Source: Corynebacterium curieae | Lineage (GTDB): Bacteria > Actinomycetota > Actinomycetes > Mycobacteriales > Mycobacteriaceae | DNA: 64,000 bases | Assembly: GCF_027570035.1 (NCBI RefSeq) | Contig: NZ_JAKMUU010000001.1 | Location: forward strand, 434,001 to 498,000 | Direction of reading: 5' to 3' | In this document: one piece after another, positions 46,755 to 57,739 of the stretch | How the letters are laid out: every line of letters begins with the position of its first letter | Position numbering within the stretch: position 1 is the stretch's first letter | Program-made: the position numbers and the translations under genes | Notes under the pieces: model-generated | What the model was told of the DNA's origin: nothing | Database searches by the model: none | What the model saw: only the letters and a program-made list of their open reading frames with translations

Positions 46755-47558
46755 CTATTCGGCGCGGCTCGCGTAAGGCGCACGCGCGGGAAGGTTGGGA
46801 CGCGCATTGCCCGATTCCGCGCCAGTATTGCCTGCGTCACGGTCCTTATTGCGGTCCTCAGTATCGCTGCTGCCGCCACGAGCGGTGCGCTGCTGGCCCT
46901 GCGGCACGGCGTTAAGGGAATCCGACATGCCCTCCGTATCCTTCGGGTCACTGGAGGCCTGGCCAGGACGAATAGGTTCACCGTTTACGTCAATGAGCTT
47001 TTCAGTATCCGGGGTGCCTTCGCGCTTTTCGACGATCTTTCCATCACCGCCGACTTCCGCAATCCCCGGCTGCTTAGGAACGGCCATGCCCATCTCATCC
47101 GCACGGCGAGCAATATCCGCAGAAGAGCTAAGATTTTCCGCATCGCGATTCAGGGTCTCAATTTGGTTATCCAATTGCGAGTCCTGCACGGTGAGCTGCT
47201 GGATGGCAAAGGTTTGCTTGGTAGACAGACCAGAAAGCCACATTGCCATGACAACACCGGCGATAAGCAGCGTGATCGCGATAACGGACAGACGAGTGAA
47301 CAGGCCACTCTTCTTGGTCTGCGGCTGCAACTGGCGGCCACGGAAGCTGACCACCTGCTTCGATCCCAGACGCTTGGTACTGCGGTGCGGGATTCGGGTG
47401 CGGCTCGGAGCGCGCTTGGGGCTTGGGCGCTCCCGCAGCGCCGTCGGGGCTCCGGTATCGATTCCGGTGGTGAAGTCTCGGCTGGCGCCCATGGTGCGAG
47501 TGGCCTCTCTGTCGCGGCTGTCAGTCTTTACGTGGTTTCGGCGTGGGATGGTGCTCAT
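46755..47558 (-). CDS. ftsL: FtsL-like cell division protein, extended
   Basis: A bitopic divisome protein recognised by position (between rsmH and ftsI) and topology. A basic disordered N-terminal arm of about 85 residues, one membrane helix ([20 protein letters not shown]), then a heptad-like stretch ([20 protein letters not shown], about residues 117-150) and [15 protein letters not shown], the FtsL-type ending. About 100 further residues are low-complexity and charged ([20 protein letters not shown]). At 267 residues it is much longer than ordinary FtsL. Its ATG overlaps the rsmH stop by 4 nt. Confidence 0.85.
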   Translation of the reverse strand: MSTIPRRNHVKTDSRDREATRTMGASRDFTTGIDTGAPTALRERPSPKRAPSRTRIPHRSTKRLGSKQVVSFRGRQLQPQTKKSGLFTRLSVIAITLLIAGVVMAMWLSGLSTKQTFAIQQLTVQDSQLDNQIETLNRDAENLSSSADIARRADEMGMAVPKQPGIAEVGGDGKIVEKREGTPDTEKLIDVNGEPIRPGQASSDPKDTEGMSDSLNAVPQGQQRTARGGSSDTEDRNKDRDAGNTGAESGNARPNLPARAPYASRAE

Positions 47559-48595
47559 TTCCGGCCTCCCGGGGGTAAAAATTCCGGCTTTCCTTCGAGC
47601 CTCTCAATGGCACGAACCCGCACCGACGCGGCGCGGGAATTTTCTGCAATCTCCCCTTCGGAAGCCTTTTCCGCACCACGGGTGACGATTTTGTACTGCG
47701 GTGCGGTACCTGGAAGATCCATCGGCAGTCCTGCCGGTGTCTTGGAGGTGGTCAGTTCTTTAAAAGCCGCTTTAACGATGCGGTCTTCTAGGGATTGATA
47801 GCTCATAAAAACCGCGCGGCCACCTACAGCCAATGCTCCAGTGATAACAGGCAGTACATTCTCGATGGCCTCCAACTCGCGGTTGACCTCAACCCGCAGC
47901 GCCTGAAAGGTGCGTTTGGCAGGGTGGCCGCCGGTGCGACGGGTAGCAGCCGGAATGGCATCATAAAGCAGCTCGACCAAGCGGCCGGAGTTGGTGAAGG
48001 GCTCTTTTTCGCGCTCCTTCAGCACGGCCGAGGCAATTTTGCCCGCGAAGCGCTCATCGCCGTAGGTCTTGAGGATTCGCGCCAAGTCACCGTGCGAATA
48101 GGTATTGAGCACGTCCGCCGCAGTAATTCCCTGCGAGGGATCCATGCGCATATCCAACGGCGCATCCGTCTTATAGGCGAATCCGCGGTCCGCCTGGTCT
48201 AGCTGCATCGAGGAAACACCAAGGTCAAAAAGCGCGCCGGCGATGCCTGCGGTGCGGGCCGAATCAAAGATGCCACCCTCGCCTTCCGCGATGGCGCTGC
48301 CCAGCTCATCAAAGCGTGCATTGACGCCCACGAAACGATCGCCATAGGGAGCTAGGCGCTCGGTTGCATTGCGCAATGCCTGCTTATCACGGTCCACGCC
48401 GATAACCCGAGCCTTTGGAAAGGAATCTAGAAAGTAGCGGGTGTGGCCGCCGGCGCCCAAGGTGGCGTCAACAAGTACGGCATTGTCCCCCGCTTTCTCG
48501 ACCTGGGGGCGCAGTAGCTCTGCCATGCGCTCGCGCATGACTGGAACGTGACCGTGATTGGCAGCCACATCATAGTTCAAGCCTTCTGTAGCCAT
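47555..48595 (-). CDS. rsmH: 16S rRNA (cytosine(1402)-N(4))-methyltransferase
   Basis: Methylates C1402 of 16S rRNA in the P site. A 346-residue SAM enzyme with [33 protein letters not shown] (SAM motif I), [33 protein letters not shown] and the RsmH-specific [23 protein letters not shown] 48595 is chosen over the ORF extension because it fits the family N-terminus. The gene follows mraZ after 158 bp of leader-like sequence. Confidence 0.95.
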   Translation of the reverse strand: MATEGLNYDVAANHGHVPVMRERMAELLRPQVEKAGDNAVLVDATLGAGGHTRYFLDSFPKARVIGVDRDKQALRNATERLAPYGDRFVGVNARFDELGSAIAEGEGGIFDSARTAGIAGALFDLGVSSMQLDQADRGFAYKTDAPLDMRMDPSQGITAADVLNTYSHGDLARILKTYGDERFAGKIASAVLKEREKEPFTNSGRLVELLYDAIPAATRRTGGHPAKRTFQALRVEVNRELEAIENVLPVITGALAVGGRAVFMSYQSLEDRIVKAAFKELTTSKTPAGLPMDLPGTAPQYKIVTRGAEKASEGEIAENSRAASVRVRAIERLEGKPEFLPPGGRK

Positions 48596-48667
48596 GTCTC
48601 CCCGCAACCCCCTTTCTCAATTTCCAGGACTTTCAGTGGTGGAAAGCATGCGAGTGCGTATAGGGCC

Positions 48668-48726
48668 CTGTCCGAGGCAGGTTTCTGATATCGGGGAAGT
48701 ACACCAGAATCATCCGCCTCGGGCAG
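48668..48726 (-). ncRNA. structured RNA in the mraZ-rsmH gap (mraW RNA motif candidate)
   Basis: The gap folds into a long hairpin: CTG-x-CCGAGGC pairs with GCCTCGG-x-CAG at the base, and TTCTG pairs with CAGAA further in, leaving a 17-nt apical loop (plus-strand coordinates 48668-48726). The location, upstream of rsmH (mraW) in an actinobacterium, is that of the published mraW RNA motif. Pairing is seen; identity with that motif is inferred. Confidence 0.45.
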
Positions 48727-48753
48727 AGTCCTTACACGCACTCTTGTGCAGGC

Positions 48754-49188
48754 TTAGAGCAAGCCCGCTAGTACGTCATCGGCATCAGCTGCCGAGTAAG
48801 CATCTTCAGTTTGCGACTGGTACTCAGCCCATGCGGCTGCGTCCCAAATTTCGAGAAAGTCCACAGAGCCAACCACAACGCACTCCTTGGACAAATTTGC
48901 GTATTCCCGATGCCCCGCGGACAACGTAATGCGCCCATGTCCGTCCGGCCGCTGTTCGTCCGCACTTGCTGCCAAGTTACGGATGAAAGCACGTGCTTCT
49001 GGATTGGTTCGAGAAACCGCCGCAGCCTTCCGCGCACGTGCCGCAAATTCCTCCCGTGGGTACACGGCCAATGAATGGTCCTGCCCCTTGGTGACCATGA
49101 GACCACCCGCGAGTTCATCGCGAAATTTTGCCGGAAGCGTAAGACGTCCTTTGTCATCGAGCTTCGGAGTGTAGGTTCCGAGAAACAT
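48754..49188 (-). CDS. mraZ: MraZ, AbrB-like regulator of the dcw cluster
   Basis: DNA-binding protein that represses its own operon in other bacteria. The 144-residue protein has the two SpoVT/AbrB-type repeats: [20 protein letters not shown] (residues 1-20) and a second copy including [20 protein letters not shown] (about 83-102). ATG 49188 begins the conserved motif directly. A GGAAGGTGG site precedes it, and an array of GTGGG repeats on the same strand lies about 85 bp upstream. It is the first gene of the division/wall cluster. Confidence 0.95.
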   Translation of the reverse strand: MFLGTYTPKLDDKGRLTLPAKFRDELAGGLMVTKGQDHSLAVYPREEFAARARKAAAVSRTNPEARAFIRNLAASADEQRPDGHGRITLSAGHREYANLSKECVVVGSVDFLEIWDAAAWAEYQSQTEDAYSAADADDVLAGLL

Positions 49189-49274
49189 CCCGGCGTCCAC
49201 CTTCCTTACTCGAAAACTCCGGATTCTCTCACTTCAGAATCGAGACCCTTGAGCCCCTCTTTCCTCCGCTGCGC

Positions 49275-49308
49275 CCCACTCTACCCCACTTTCCCCCACC
49301 TAACCCAC
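49275..49308 (-). promoter_or_regulatory. MraZ-box-like repeat array
   Basis: Four GTGGG words on minus (CCCAC on plus at 49275, 49285, 49295 and 49304) spaced 9-10 bp, one helical turn. MraZ proteins bind direct GGG-containing repeats of this period in front of mraZ, so this is the probable autoregulatory operator. Confidence 0.65.
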
Positions 49309-49585
49309 TTAAAGCGGCGTGTCTTCGAGATTAGATACTGTTATCTGCAGCTAGATGACTGTTTTTCCGGTGGGAAGAAATCCCATAAAGGGTATTGACA
49401 ACCCTCTATATTCACCCCTATTACCCCACCTGTAACACCAAGATAAGGTGCCACTCCCCTCACTTAAACCCCACATACTGTGCTAACCAAGCGTTTTGAG
49501 CTTTCCGAGAGCCACTTACCTCACAGTGCCCCACCACGAAGCCCACCAGTGGGGCAAAGTGGGAGATTTTGGATAGGCATGAAAA

Positions 49586-49620
49586 TACCCCAGCCAATCC
49601 CTACTGAATCGACTGGGGTA
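49586..49620 (-). terminator. terminator of the DUF3040 gene
   Basis: On minus TACCCCAG ... CTGGGGTA form an 8-bp stem followed by TTTTCATG. Confidence 0.7.
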
Positions 49621-49637
49621 ACAAAGGCTAAAAGGCG

Positions 49638-50036
49638 CTAACGCTCCTCAAAACGGCGACGGAAGTTTTCTTCGAGCTTCCCGCTAACGCCCCCGTTGCG
49701 CGAAGCAGACTTCTTTGCACGTCCACCAGAATAGCGAGCCCGCGATGAGCGACCAGAGCCATCACCGCGCAGCATCCATACACCGGCGGCAAACATGACC
49801 AAAAATCCCGCAATGGAAAGGGCAATGAACCACAAGCTTTGCTGCGCTAGGGCAACACCACCAATCAGCATGCAAAGGCCAACAACAACGAGCGCCACGC
49901 CCCGCAGGGTTACTGCACCGCCAGAACCGCCGAACGACGTAGGCTCAGAAACGGAAGCGCCAAATTTAGGATCGTCAGCAAGCAACGATTCCTCAATTTC
50001 ACGGAGCGTGCGCTGCTCCTGCTCAGAAAGAGACAC
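49638..50036 (-). CDS. DUF3040 membrane protein
   Basis: A 132-residue protein of the actinobacterial DUF3040 family. The N-terminal MSLSEQEQRTLREIEESLLADDPKF is the family signature (here cited in part: SEQEQRTLREIEESLLA). Two helices follow (LRGVALVVVGLCMLIGGVAL and SLWFIALSIAGFLVMFAAGV) and a strongly basic tail (RYSGGRAKKSASRNGG). Function unknown; it is commonly found next to mraZ in actinobacteria. Confidence 0.9.
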   Translation of the reverse strand: MSLSEQEQRTLREIEESLLADDPKFGASVSEPTSFGGSGGAVTLRGVALVVVGLCMLIGGVALAQQSLWFIALSIAGFLVMFAAGVWMLRGDGSGRSSRARYSGGRAKKSASRNGGVSGKLEENFRRRFEER

Positions 50037-50145
50037 TGTTCCTCCAACTAGGGATTGGGCTTCAGGCGGTAATAGTTCTATCTATCCTAACGCCCAGAAT
50101 AATCAGTATGTTCCCCAAAAGGTAGTGACCGCCCCCACGCAGTGA

Positions 50146-50577
50146 CTACGCAGCAAAAGAACCGAACGTTGTCTCTGCCTCACTTTCATCCAAGAATTGT
50201 GCGGCGCGCTGCATAAGGCCATAAACGAACTTTTCATCCGGCACTTCATCCAGGCCCGATACCACTCGAGCGCGGGTCCGAGAATAGGCCTTAAAAGTTT
50301 CCGCCCACCGCTTATCTTCCACACCTACTAGCGCTAGGCGCTCCCAAGCACTAGAAGGAAGACGGCGACGCCGCGCCACTGCGGATGCCGCTACTCGCGC
50401 ACCGGCGGTCCGCAGCGCCGCCTGGTATGCCACCTCTAAAGCTTGGTCGAATCGCCCATCTTCTGCATATCCGCGCGCCGAGTCCAATAGCTCACGCGCC
50501 TGAAAGAGGAATCGAGCCCGCTTACCTCCCTCTCGGTCAAAAGAACGAGTGCGTGTTGCCGAAATAATCTGTGCCAT
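50146..50577 (-). CDS. SAV_6107-type HEPN-domain protein
   Basis: A 143-residue helical protein matching the actinobacterial SAV_6107 HEPN family: FLFQARELLDSARGYAEDGR, ALEVAYQAALRTAGARVAA and WERLALVGVEDKRWAETFKA. HEPN domains often occur in RNases and nucleotide-binding proteins, but the RxxxxH catalytic motif is not seen, so activity is doubtful. It is divergent from the acetyltransferase gene, upstream of DUF3040. Confidence 0.8.
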   Translation of the reverse strand: MAQIISATRTRSFDREGGKRARFLFQARELLDSARGYAEDGRFDQALEVAYQAALRTAGARVAASAVARRRRLPSSAWERLALVGVEDKRWAETFKAYSRTRARVVSGLDEVPDEKFVYGLMQRAAQFLDESEAETTFGSFAA

Positions 50578-50806
50578 TGCCTTTGTCCTTAACTAAGTAA
50601 CTAACGCCGTTGAAGTGCCCCTGACATTAAGAAGACCACCGGACATCTCACAGTTCAGAATAGCTCACATGTTCGAGATAGGCAATAGGAGCGACCACGT
50701 CAAATGCCTAGTTTCCACATTCTGTTCGAAACTCCCATTCTGTTCTCGGTGGCCCAACACCCGCCCCGTTGCTCCACTTGGCGCATACTTCTGGTGTCAT
50801 AGAACC

Positions 50807-51361
50807 GTGAGCTTTGAAATCCGCCGCCTAACTCCGCCAGAATTCTCTGTGCTGGCCCCGCAATTGGTTGAGATCTATATCGAGGCGATGAATTATCGCC
50901 CCGATATTCTGCACAACCGCATAGCAAGCTGGCGAAATGACCTGATCCGGCCCGGGTTCAGTGCTCTGATTGCCACTCACGACAATGGCACTGTAGGAGT
51001 AGCCTATGGATTTCTAGGCTCCCCGGATAACTGGTGGGACGCCGAACTTCGCCGCGGGCTGCGCCTACAAGGCGGGCCCACCGAAAAACAGTGGGATATT
51101 GTGCGCAACTATTTTGAGTTAGCAGAGATCCACGTCTTACCGCAGTATCAAGGCCATGGACTGGGTAAACAACTACTGGAGGGCTTGTTGTGGAATGCCC
51201 CGGCCCGCTACGCCCTACTGTCAACGCCGGAAGTGCCAAATGAGGACAATGGGGCTTTTCGGCTGTATAGATCCGCCGGGTTCTTCGACATTATCCGCAA
51301 TCACCGCTACCCCGCGGACGCTCGCCCATTTGCCATTTTGGGGGCCACCCTGCCGCTGTAA
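50807..51361 (+). CDS. GNAT-family N-acetyltransferase
   Basis: A 184-residue acetyl-CoA-dependent acetyltransferase. The acetyl-CoA loop is HVLPQYQGHGLGKQLLEGLL (Q/RxxGxG/A pattern, about residues 107-126), followed by RLYRSAGFFDI, the typical C-terminal GNAT strand. Start at GTG 50807 (VSFEIRRLTPPEF); the open frame upstream lacks conserved content and runs through the promoter region. Substrate unknown. The gene lies 45 bp before idsA. Confidence 0.82.
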   Translation: MSFEIRRLTPPEFSVLAPQLVEIYIEAMNYRPDILHNRIASWRNDLIRPGFSALIATHDNGTVGVAYGFLGSPDNWWDAELRRGLRLQGGPTEKQWDIVRNYFELAEIHVLPQYQGHGLGKQLLEGLLWNAPARYALLSTPEVPNEDNGAFRLYRSAGFFDIIRNHRYPADARPFAILGATLPL

Positions 51362-51392
51362 ACCTCTGTTATTCCTTGCGCACCCCAGCCGG

Positions 51393-51398
51393 TATCGT
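51393..51398 (+). promoter_or_regulatory. -10 element of a leaderless promoter (idsA)
   Basis: TATCGT followed by 7 nt and GTG 51406. Confidence 0.5.
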
Positions 51399-51405
51399 GT
51401 GGAGT

Positions 51406-52491
51406 GTGACTATGCAGAATATTCCTGAGCCTGCGGAGATCCCCGGTGCAGTGCGCGAAGAACTCGCAGCCTTCCTTGACCAACGCCGAGGACAAGTGGC
51501 AGAAATTGGCAGCCCTGTAACCAAGGCCGTAAGCTTTTTGGAATCCTTCGTGCTCAATGGCGGCAAGCGTGTACGCCCCACGTACGCTTGGGCCGGCTAC
51601 CTTGCCGCAGGGTGTGGAGAAGAGGACCCTGCAGCCATGCTTCGCGCGGCCGCGTCTCTAGAATTCATCCAGGCCTGCGCATTGATCCACGATGACATCA
51701 TCGATGCCTCTAATACCCGGCGCGGGAATCCTACGGTGCACCGGGGCGTCGAAAAGCTCCACCGCGAGTCGGATTATTTGGGCGATGCCGAATTTTTCGG
51801 CACCTCCGTGGCAATCCTGGTAGGCGACCTAGCGTTGGTATACGCGGAAGACATGTTCCAAGATTCCGGTTTGAGCGCAGCTGCATTGCACCGCGCCCGC
51901 AGTCCGTGGCGCGGAATGCGTACCGAGGTCATCGGCGGCCAGCTATTAGATATTTCCTTGGAAGCAGCAGGCTCCGAGTCTGTAGAACTAGCCAACTCCG
52001 TCAATCGCTACAAGACGGCGGCTTATACTATTGAACGCCCACTACACCTAGGTGCGTCCATCGCCGGCGCTAGCGAGGACCTTATCGCTGCCTTCCGCGG
52101 TTATGGTCACGATATCGGCATTGCCTACCAGCTACGCGACGATCAACTGGGAGTCTTCGGCGATCCGGAAATAACCGGCAAGCCAGCTGGCGATGATCTG
52201 CGCGAGGGAAAACGCACCGAGCTTTTGGCGCTAGCGCTCCAGCGCGCGGATGAGTCTGACCCACAAGCTGCCGCTACCCTGCGCAAATTCATCGGACAAA
52301 CCTCGGATCCCCAGGAATTGGCCCGCATGGCACAAATCATTGCTGATTCGGGTGCGCCACAAGAAATTGAACGCCGAATCGAATCGCTGACTCAATCTGG
52401 CCTAGAACACCTGCGTGCCGCACAGGTGGATCCTGCGGTAACCGAGACCCTAGAGCGACTGGCTATTAAAGCCACCGCTCGTCACAAGTAG
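51406..52491 (+). CDS. idsA: geranylgeranyl diphosphate synthase (trans-polyprenyl synthase)
   Basis: Condenses isopentenyl diphosphate with allylic diphosphates to C20 or longer chains for carotenoids, quinones and polyprenyl carriers. First Asp-rich motif LIHDDIIDASNTRRG (DDxxD type), second YQLRDDQLGVFGDPEI; the substrate-binding GGKRVRP is present near residue 48. GTG 51406 is chosen from the promoter; ATG 51412 is the alternative. The place before mptA corresponds to C. glutamicum idsA, the main GGPP synthase. Chain length is inferred from this orthology. Confidence 0.9.
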   Translation: MTMQNIPEPAEIPGAVREELAAFLDQRRGQVAEIGSPVTKAVSFLESFVLNGGKRVRPTYAWAGYLAAGCGEEDPAAMLRAAASLEFIQACALIHDDIIDASNTRRGNPTVHRGVEKLHRESDYLGDAEFFGTSVAILVGDLALVYAEDMFQDSGLSAAALHRARSPWRGMRTEVIGGQLLDISLEAAGSESVELANSVNRYKTAAYTIERPLHLGASIAGASEDLIAAFRGYGHDIGIAYQLRDDQLGVFGDPEITGKPAGDDLREGKRTELLALALQRADESDPQAAATLRKFIGQTSDPQELARMAQIIADSGAPQEIERRIESLTQSGLEHLRAAQVDPAVTETLERLAIKATARHK

Positions 52492-52499
52492 GTCTAGCC

Positions 52500-53990
52500 G
52501 TGGCAAAGACGTATTCCTTTCCCATTCCGCGCGCGCTGCCGCTGGGCCTATCGGCCTCTTGCATTTTGCTGCTGGCGTCTTTTTCGGGCGGCGCTACCCG
52601 TAACCGCGGGGGGCTACTAGAAGCGCTCAATATCGGTTTCTTATCTTATGGACACGGGCGCAATCTTGGTCTCGCACTGTACTGGGTGGGAATTTTCCTT
52701 CTCGCCGCAGCGTGGGTGCTTGCCGGGCGCACCATCATTCGCCCACAGCTTAAAAACCCGCTCCCCGAGGGCGGCTTGCGCGATATCCAGCGCATCCTCA
52801 TTGCCTGGGTCGCTCCGCTATTGTTGGCCGGCCCTTTGGCCTCACGCGATGTATATTCCTATCTCATGCAGGGGGCTATGGTCCGCGATGGCTTTGATCC
52901 ATATACCGAAGGCGCCGCCGTTAACCCCGGCCCCTTCCTCCTCGAGGTATCGCAGGATTGGCGCAATACCACCACCCCGTATGGTCCCCTTCACCTTTGG
53001 ATAGGCGAATTGGTCACCAGCTTGGTGGGCGATAACGTCACCGCGGGCATCGTGGTCTATAAGGCTCTTTCTCTGCTCGGTTTCATTGCTATCGCTTGGT
53101 CAATTCCCCAGATCGCCCGCAAGCTCGGTGCGGATCCGACGGTAGCACTCTGGCTCGGCGTAGCTAATCCGGTTATCATCTTGCACCTACTTGGCGGTAT
53201 GCATAATGAGTCCCTGATGGTGGGGCTTGTGTCCATCGGCCTACTTGCGGCTCTGAATAGGCGCTTCCACGCAGCACTTTTACTCGTGGGCGCAGCCGTA
53301 GCGATGAAGGCCACAGCGCTCATCGCGGCGCCCTTTATCGTGTGGATGATGCTTCACTATTACGCGCCCAAGGGCTCAAGCGCATGGCGGTCGGTCTTCG
53401 TCTTCGCTGTATCCGGCATCGCCGCGGTGGTGGAAATCATCGCCGCAGTAGCACTGATCACCTGGGTTTCGGGCACATCTTGGGGTTGGTTATCGCAGAT
53501 TAGCGGCAACTCCAAGGTCATCAACCCGCTCGCAGGCCCGACCTTAGCTACCGACGTTATCTTCCCTGCCGTCCAGATTTTCACGCCGGATGCCTCCTAT
53601 AACGCCATTTTGGCTGTCTTGCGCAGCATAGCCACTGCATGCATGTTCATTGGCCTAGTGGCGGTGTGGTGGATGTGCCGCAAAAACAACCGCGATGCCA
53701 TCATGGGCACCGCGGCCGCGTATCAAGTTGCGTTCGTATTCAACGCCGTGACCTTGCCGTGGTACTACGCCTCCATCTTTACCCTGATGGGTACCTTCCG
53801 GCCGCCACTGTGGCTTCTGAAGTTCACCACCGGCGTTGCCTTATTTATCGGCGTCTCCTTTTCCGGGGATGGCAATCACCAGCTCTATAACTGGTTCTGG
53901 GTCATCGGGATGATCGTGGTGGCATGGTTTGCTACCCAATGGCTCTTTGAAGGAGTGCCTAAAAAGCAGCAGCCTGCGCGCGGCGAATAA
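52500..53990 (+). CDS. mptA: alpha-(1->6)-mannopyranosyltransferase MptA (GT-C)
   Basis: Polyprenyl-phosphomannose-dependent mannosyltransferase that elongates the distal part of the lipomannan backbone on the outer membrane face. The 496-residue protein has a dozen hydrophobic segments and the GT-C loop SRDVYSYLMQGAMVRDG (Asp after the first helices, about residues 116-132), followed by NTTTPYGPLHLWIGE. It begins 8 bp after idsA and probably shares its transcript; idsA makes polyprenyl chains of the class used for its lipid donor. Its 3' end overlaps the convergent Rv2175c-type gene by 32 bp. Confidence 0.9.
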   Translation: MAKTYSFPIPRALPLGLSASCILLLASFSGGATRNRGGLLEALNIGFLSYGHGRNLGLALYWVGIFLLAAAWVLAGRTIIRPQLKNPLPEGGLRDIQRILIAWVAPLLLAGPLASRDVYSYLMQGAMVRDGFDPYTEGAAVNPGPFLLEVSQDWRNTTTPYGPLHLWIGELVTSLVGDNVTAGIVVYKALSLLGFIAIAWSIPQIARKLGADPTVALWLGVANPVIILHLLGGMHNESLMVGLVSIGLLAALNRRFHAALLLVGAAVAMKATALIAAPFIVWMMLHYYAPKGSSAWRSVFVFAVSGIAAVVEIIAAVALITWVSGTSWGWLSQISGNSKVINPLAGPTLATDVIFPAVQIFTPDASYNAILAVLRSIATACMFIGLVAVWWMCRKNNRDAIMGTAAAYQVAFVFNAVTLPWYYASIFTLMGTFRPPLWLLKFTTGVALFIGVSFSGDGNHQLYNWFWVIGMIVVAWFATQWLFEGVPKKQQPARGE

Positions 53991-54327
53991 CCTCGCGAGC
54001 GAGATGACCGTGCAGGGCATCTATCGGGCGGCCTGGGAGTGAGTCGTCCTCAGTAAAAAGGTATTTAAAGATTTCCGCGTCCTTGTAGCCGCCATCGGTC
54101 AGCACGGTTATCGCCGCAGTCACATGCTTGGCAATGACGCCCTTATCATTAAAGAAAGCCAGCGGAACGCGCTTTCCTTCTGGAGAATCCCAGGCAATGA
54201 ACTTTCGGTCCTGCAGCAGTTCATAAGCACGAGTAATGGGCAGGTCTAGCTTTTCCGCTACCTGCTGCATGCTGAGCAGTTCTTCATTTGCGAGCAAGGA
54301 ATCGAGGGATTTTTCTACGTTAGTCAC
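53959..54327 (-). CDS. Rv2175c-family DNA-binding protein
   Basis: A 122-residue protein with a winged helix-turn-helix (LSMQQVAEKLDLPITRAYELLQ; cited in part LDLPITRAYELLQ) and a C-terminal domain with DGGYKDAEIFKYLFTEDDSL and AREVIRRAQ. The M. tuberculosis orthologue Rv2175c is a substrate of the neighbouring kinase PknL, and phosphorylation abolishes its DNA binding. Here too the gene is divergent from pknL. GTG 54327 is chosen because TAAAGT lies 7 nt upstream; the ATG at 54363 would overlap that promoter. Confidence 0.87.
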   Translation of the reverse strand: MTNVEKSLDSLLANEELLSMQQVAEKLDLPITRAYELLQDRKFIAWDSPEGKRVPLAFFNDKGVIAKHVTAAITVLTDGGYKDAEIFKYLFTEDDSLPGRPIDALHGHLAREVIRRAQAAAF

Positions 54328-54334
54328 GCCACCT

Positions 54335-54366
54335 ACTTTAACGCGGGTAGTGGGATCGGCCATACT
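54335..54366. promoter_or_regulatory. overlapping divergent leaderless promoters, Rv2175c-type gene and pknL
   Basis: On minus TAAAGT (54340-54335) is 7 nt before GTG 54327; on plus CATACT (54361-54366) is 7 nt before ATG 54374. With only 20 bp between the hexamers, each -35 position falls on the opposite -10. The DNA-binding protein could act on this 46-bp region. Confidence 0.6.
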
Positions 54367-54373
54367 GGAAAGC

Positions 54374-57126
<2,753 letters not shown>

Positions 57127-57155
57127 TTAATAGCCTATCGCGCGTTAGTTAAATT

Positions 57156-57665
57156 CTAGATATTAATTCTATTGCCTTTAGTGAGCGGAAGCACTTGGGC
57201 GCAGGCACGGAACTTGGCGAGGTTATGGCGGGCGTCGACAAGCGCATCGTGATTCCCCTTGGGCACGGCGGGCAGGCTCGGGCGGCCTGCAAACTCCCAA
57301 TACTGCTTAAGCTCGCGGGTGTAGCGCGGCAGGCGCTTTGGCAAACCTGCCATATCTCCCCACAATTGTGCCAACACCACGTGGTCATAGGCACCGACCC
57401 AAGCCCACAGCTCTACTGGAGTCGAGCTTTGAGTCAGGAATTCTAGGACCTCCGAGCGGATTGTATCCAAAGGCTTCCACACTGGATCGCGCGGGCTCGG
57501 CAGCTTATCCAATACATTATCCTTCACCCAAGAATTAGCCTTGGCGGGATCAAAATCCGTGGACACAGCGTAATATTCGCTGCCATTCTCACCGACGATG
57601 CCGATGGAGACCAATTCAATGGTCTGTCCATCCTCAATAAATTCGGTGTCATAGAAGTAGCGCAC
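57156..57665 (-). CDS. 3'-5' exoribonuclease (RNase AS type)
   Basis: A 169-residue DEDD exoribonuclease orthologous to mycobacterial Rv2179c (RNase AS), which prefers adenylate-containing 3' ends. Motifs: VRYFYDTEFIEDG (DxE), WVGAYDHVVLAQLWG (second Asp) and NHDALVDARHNL (H...D). GTG 57665 matches the conserved N-terminus VRYFYDTEF and has TAGGCT 8 nt upstream; a TTG at 57674 is less likely. In M. tuberculosis the same gene lies near Rv2181, as here. Confidence 0.9.
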   Translation of the reverse strand: MRYFYDTEFIEDGQTIELVSIGIVGENGSEYYAVSTDFDPAKANSWVKDNVLDKLPSPRDPVWKPLDTIRSEVLEFLTQSSTPVELWAWVGAYDHVVLAQLWGDMAGLPKRLPRYTRELKQYWEFAGRPSLPAVPKGNHDALVDARHNLAKFRACAQVLPLTKGNRINI

Positions 57666-57727
57666 GTCTCCCAAGCCTAGCGCCGCCTAGTACACGGCAA
57701 TAAATTGGCCCCTTAAAGCGACGGTTG

Positions 57728-57733
57728 TACACT
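57728..57733 (+). promoter_or_regulatory. -10 element of a leaderless promoter (mptC)
   Basis: TACACT followed by 6 nt and GTG 57740. Confidence 0.5.
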
Positions 57734-57739
57734 TCTGGC

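Larger units (their letters stand above)
49189..49637. other. mraZ promoter region and intergenic DNA
   Basis: 449 bp without a gene. From left: mraZ ribosome-binding region; GTGGG array on minus (49275-49308); a plus-strand promoter-like TTGACA-N18-TATTAC (49395-49424) with no gene to serve; several more GTGGG/CCCAC words including an inverted set at 49530-49563; and the terminator of the DUF3040 gene (49586-49620). Confidence 0.6.

Noticed and set aside
28963..49188. Missing ftsA, ddl and murB in the division cluster as a sign of gene loss
   Set aside because: Actinobacteria normally lack ftsA (SepF replaces it) and commonly carry ddl and murB elsewhere.
50712..50740. TGTTCGAA before the acetyltransferase gene as a LexA box
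   Set aside because: Only one half resembles the SOS box; the partner half is degenerate and the gene is not a repair gene.
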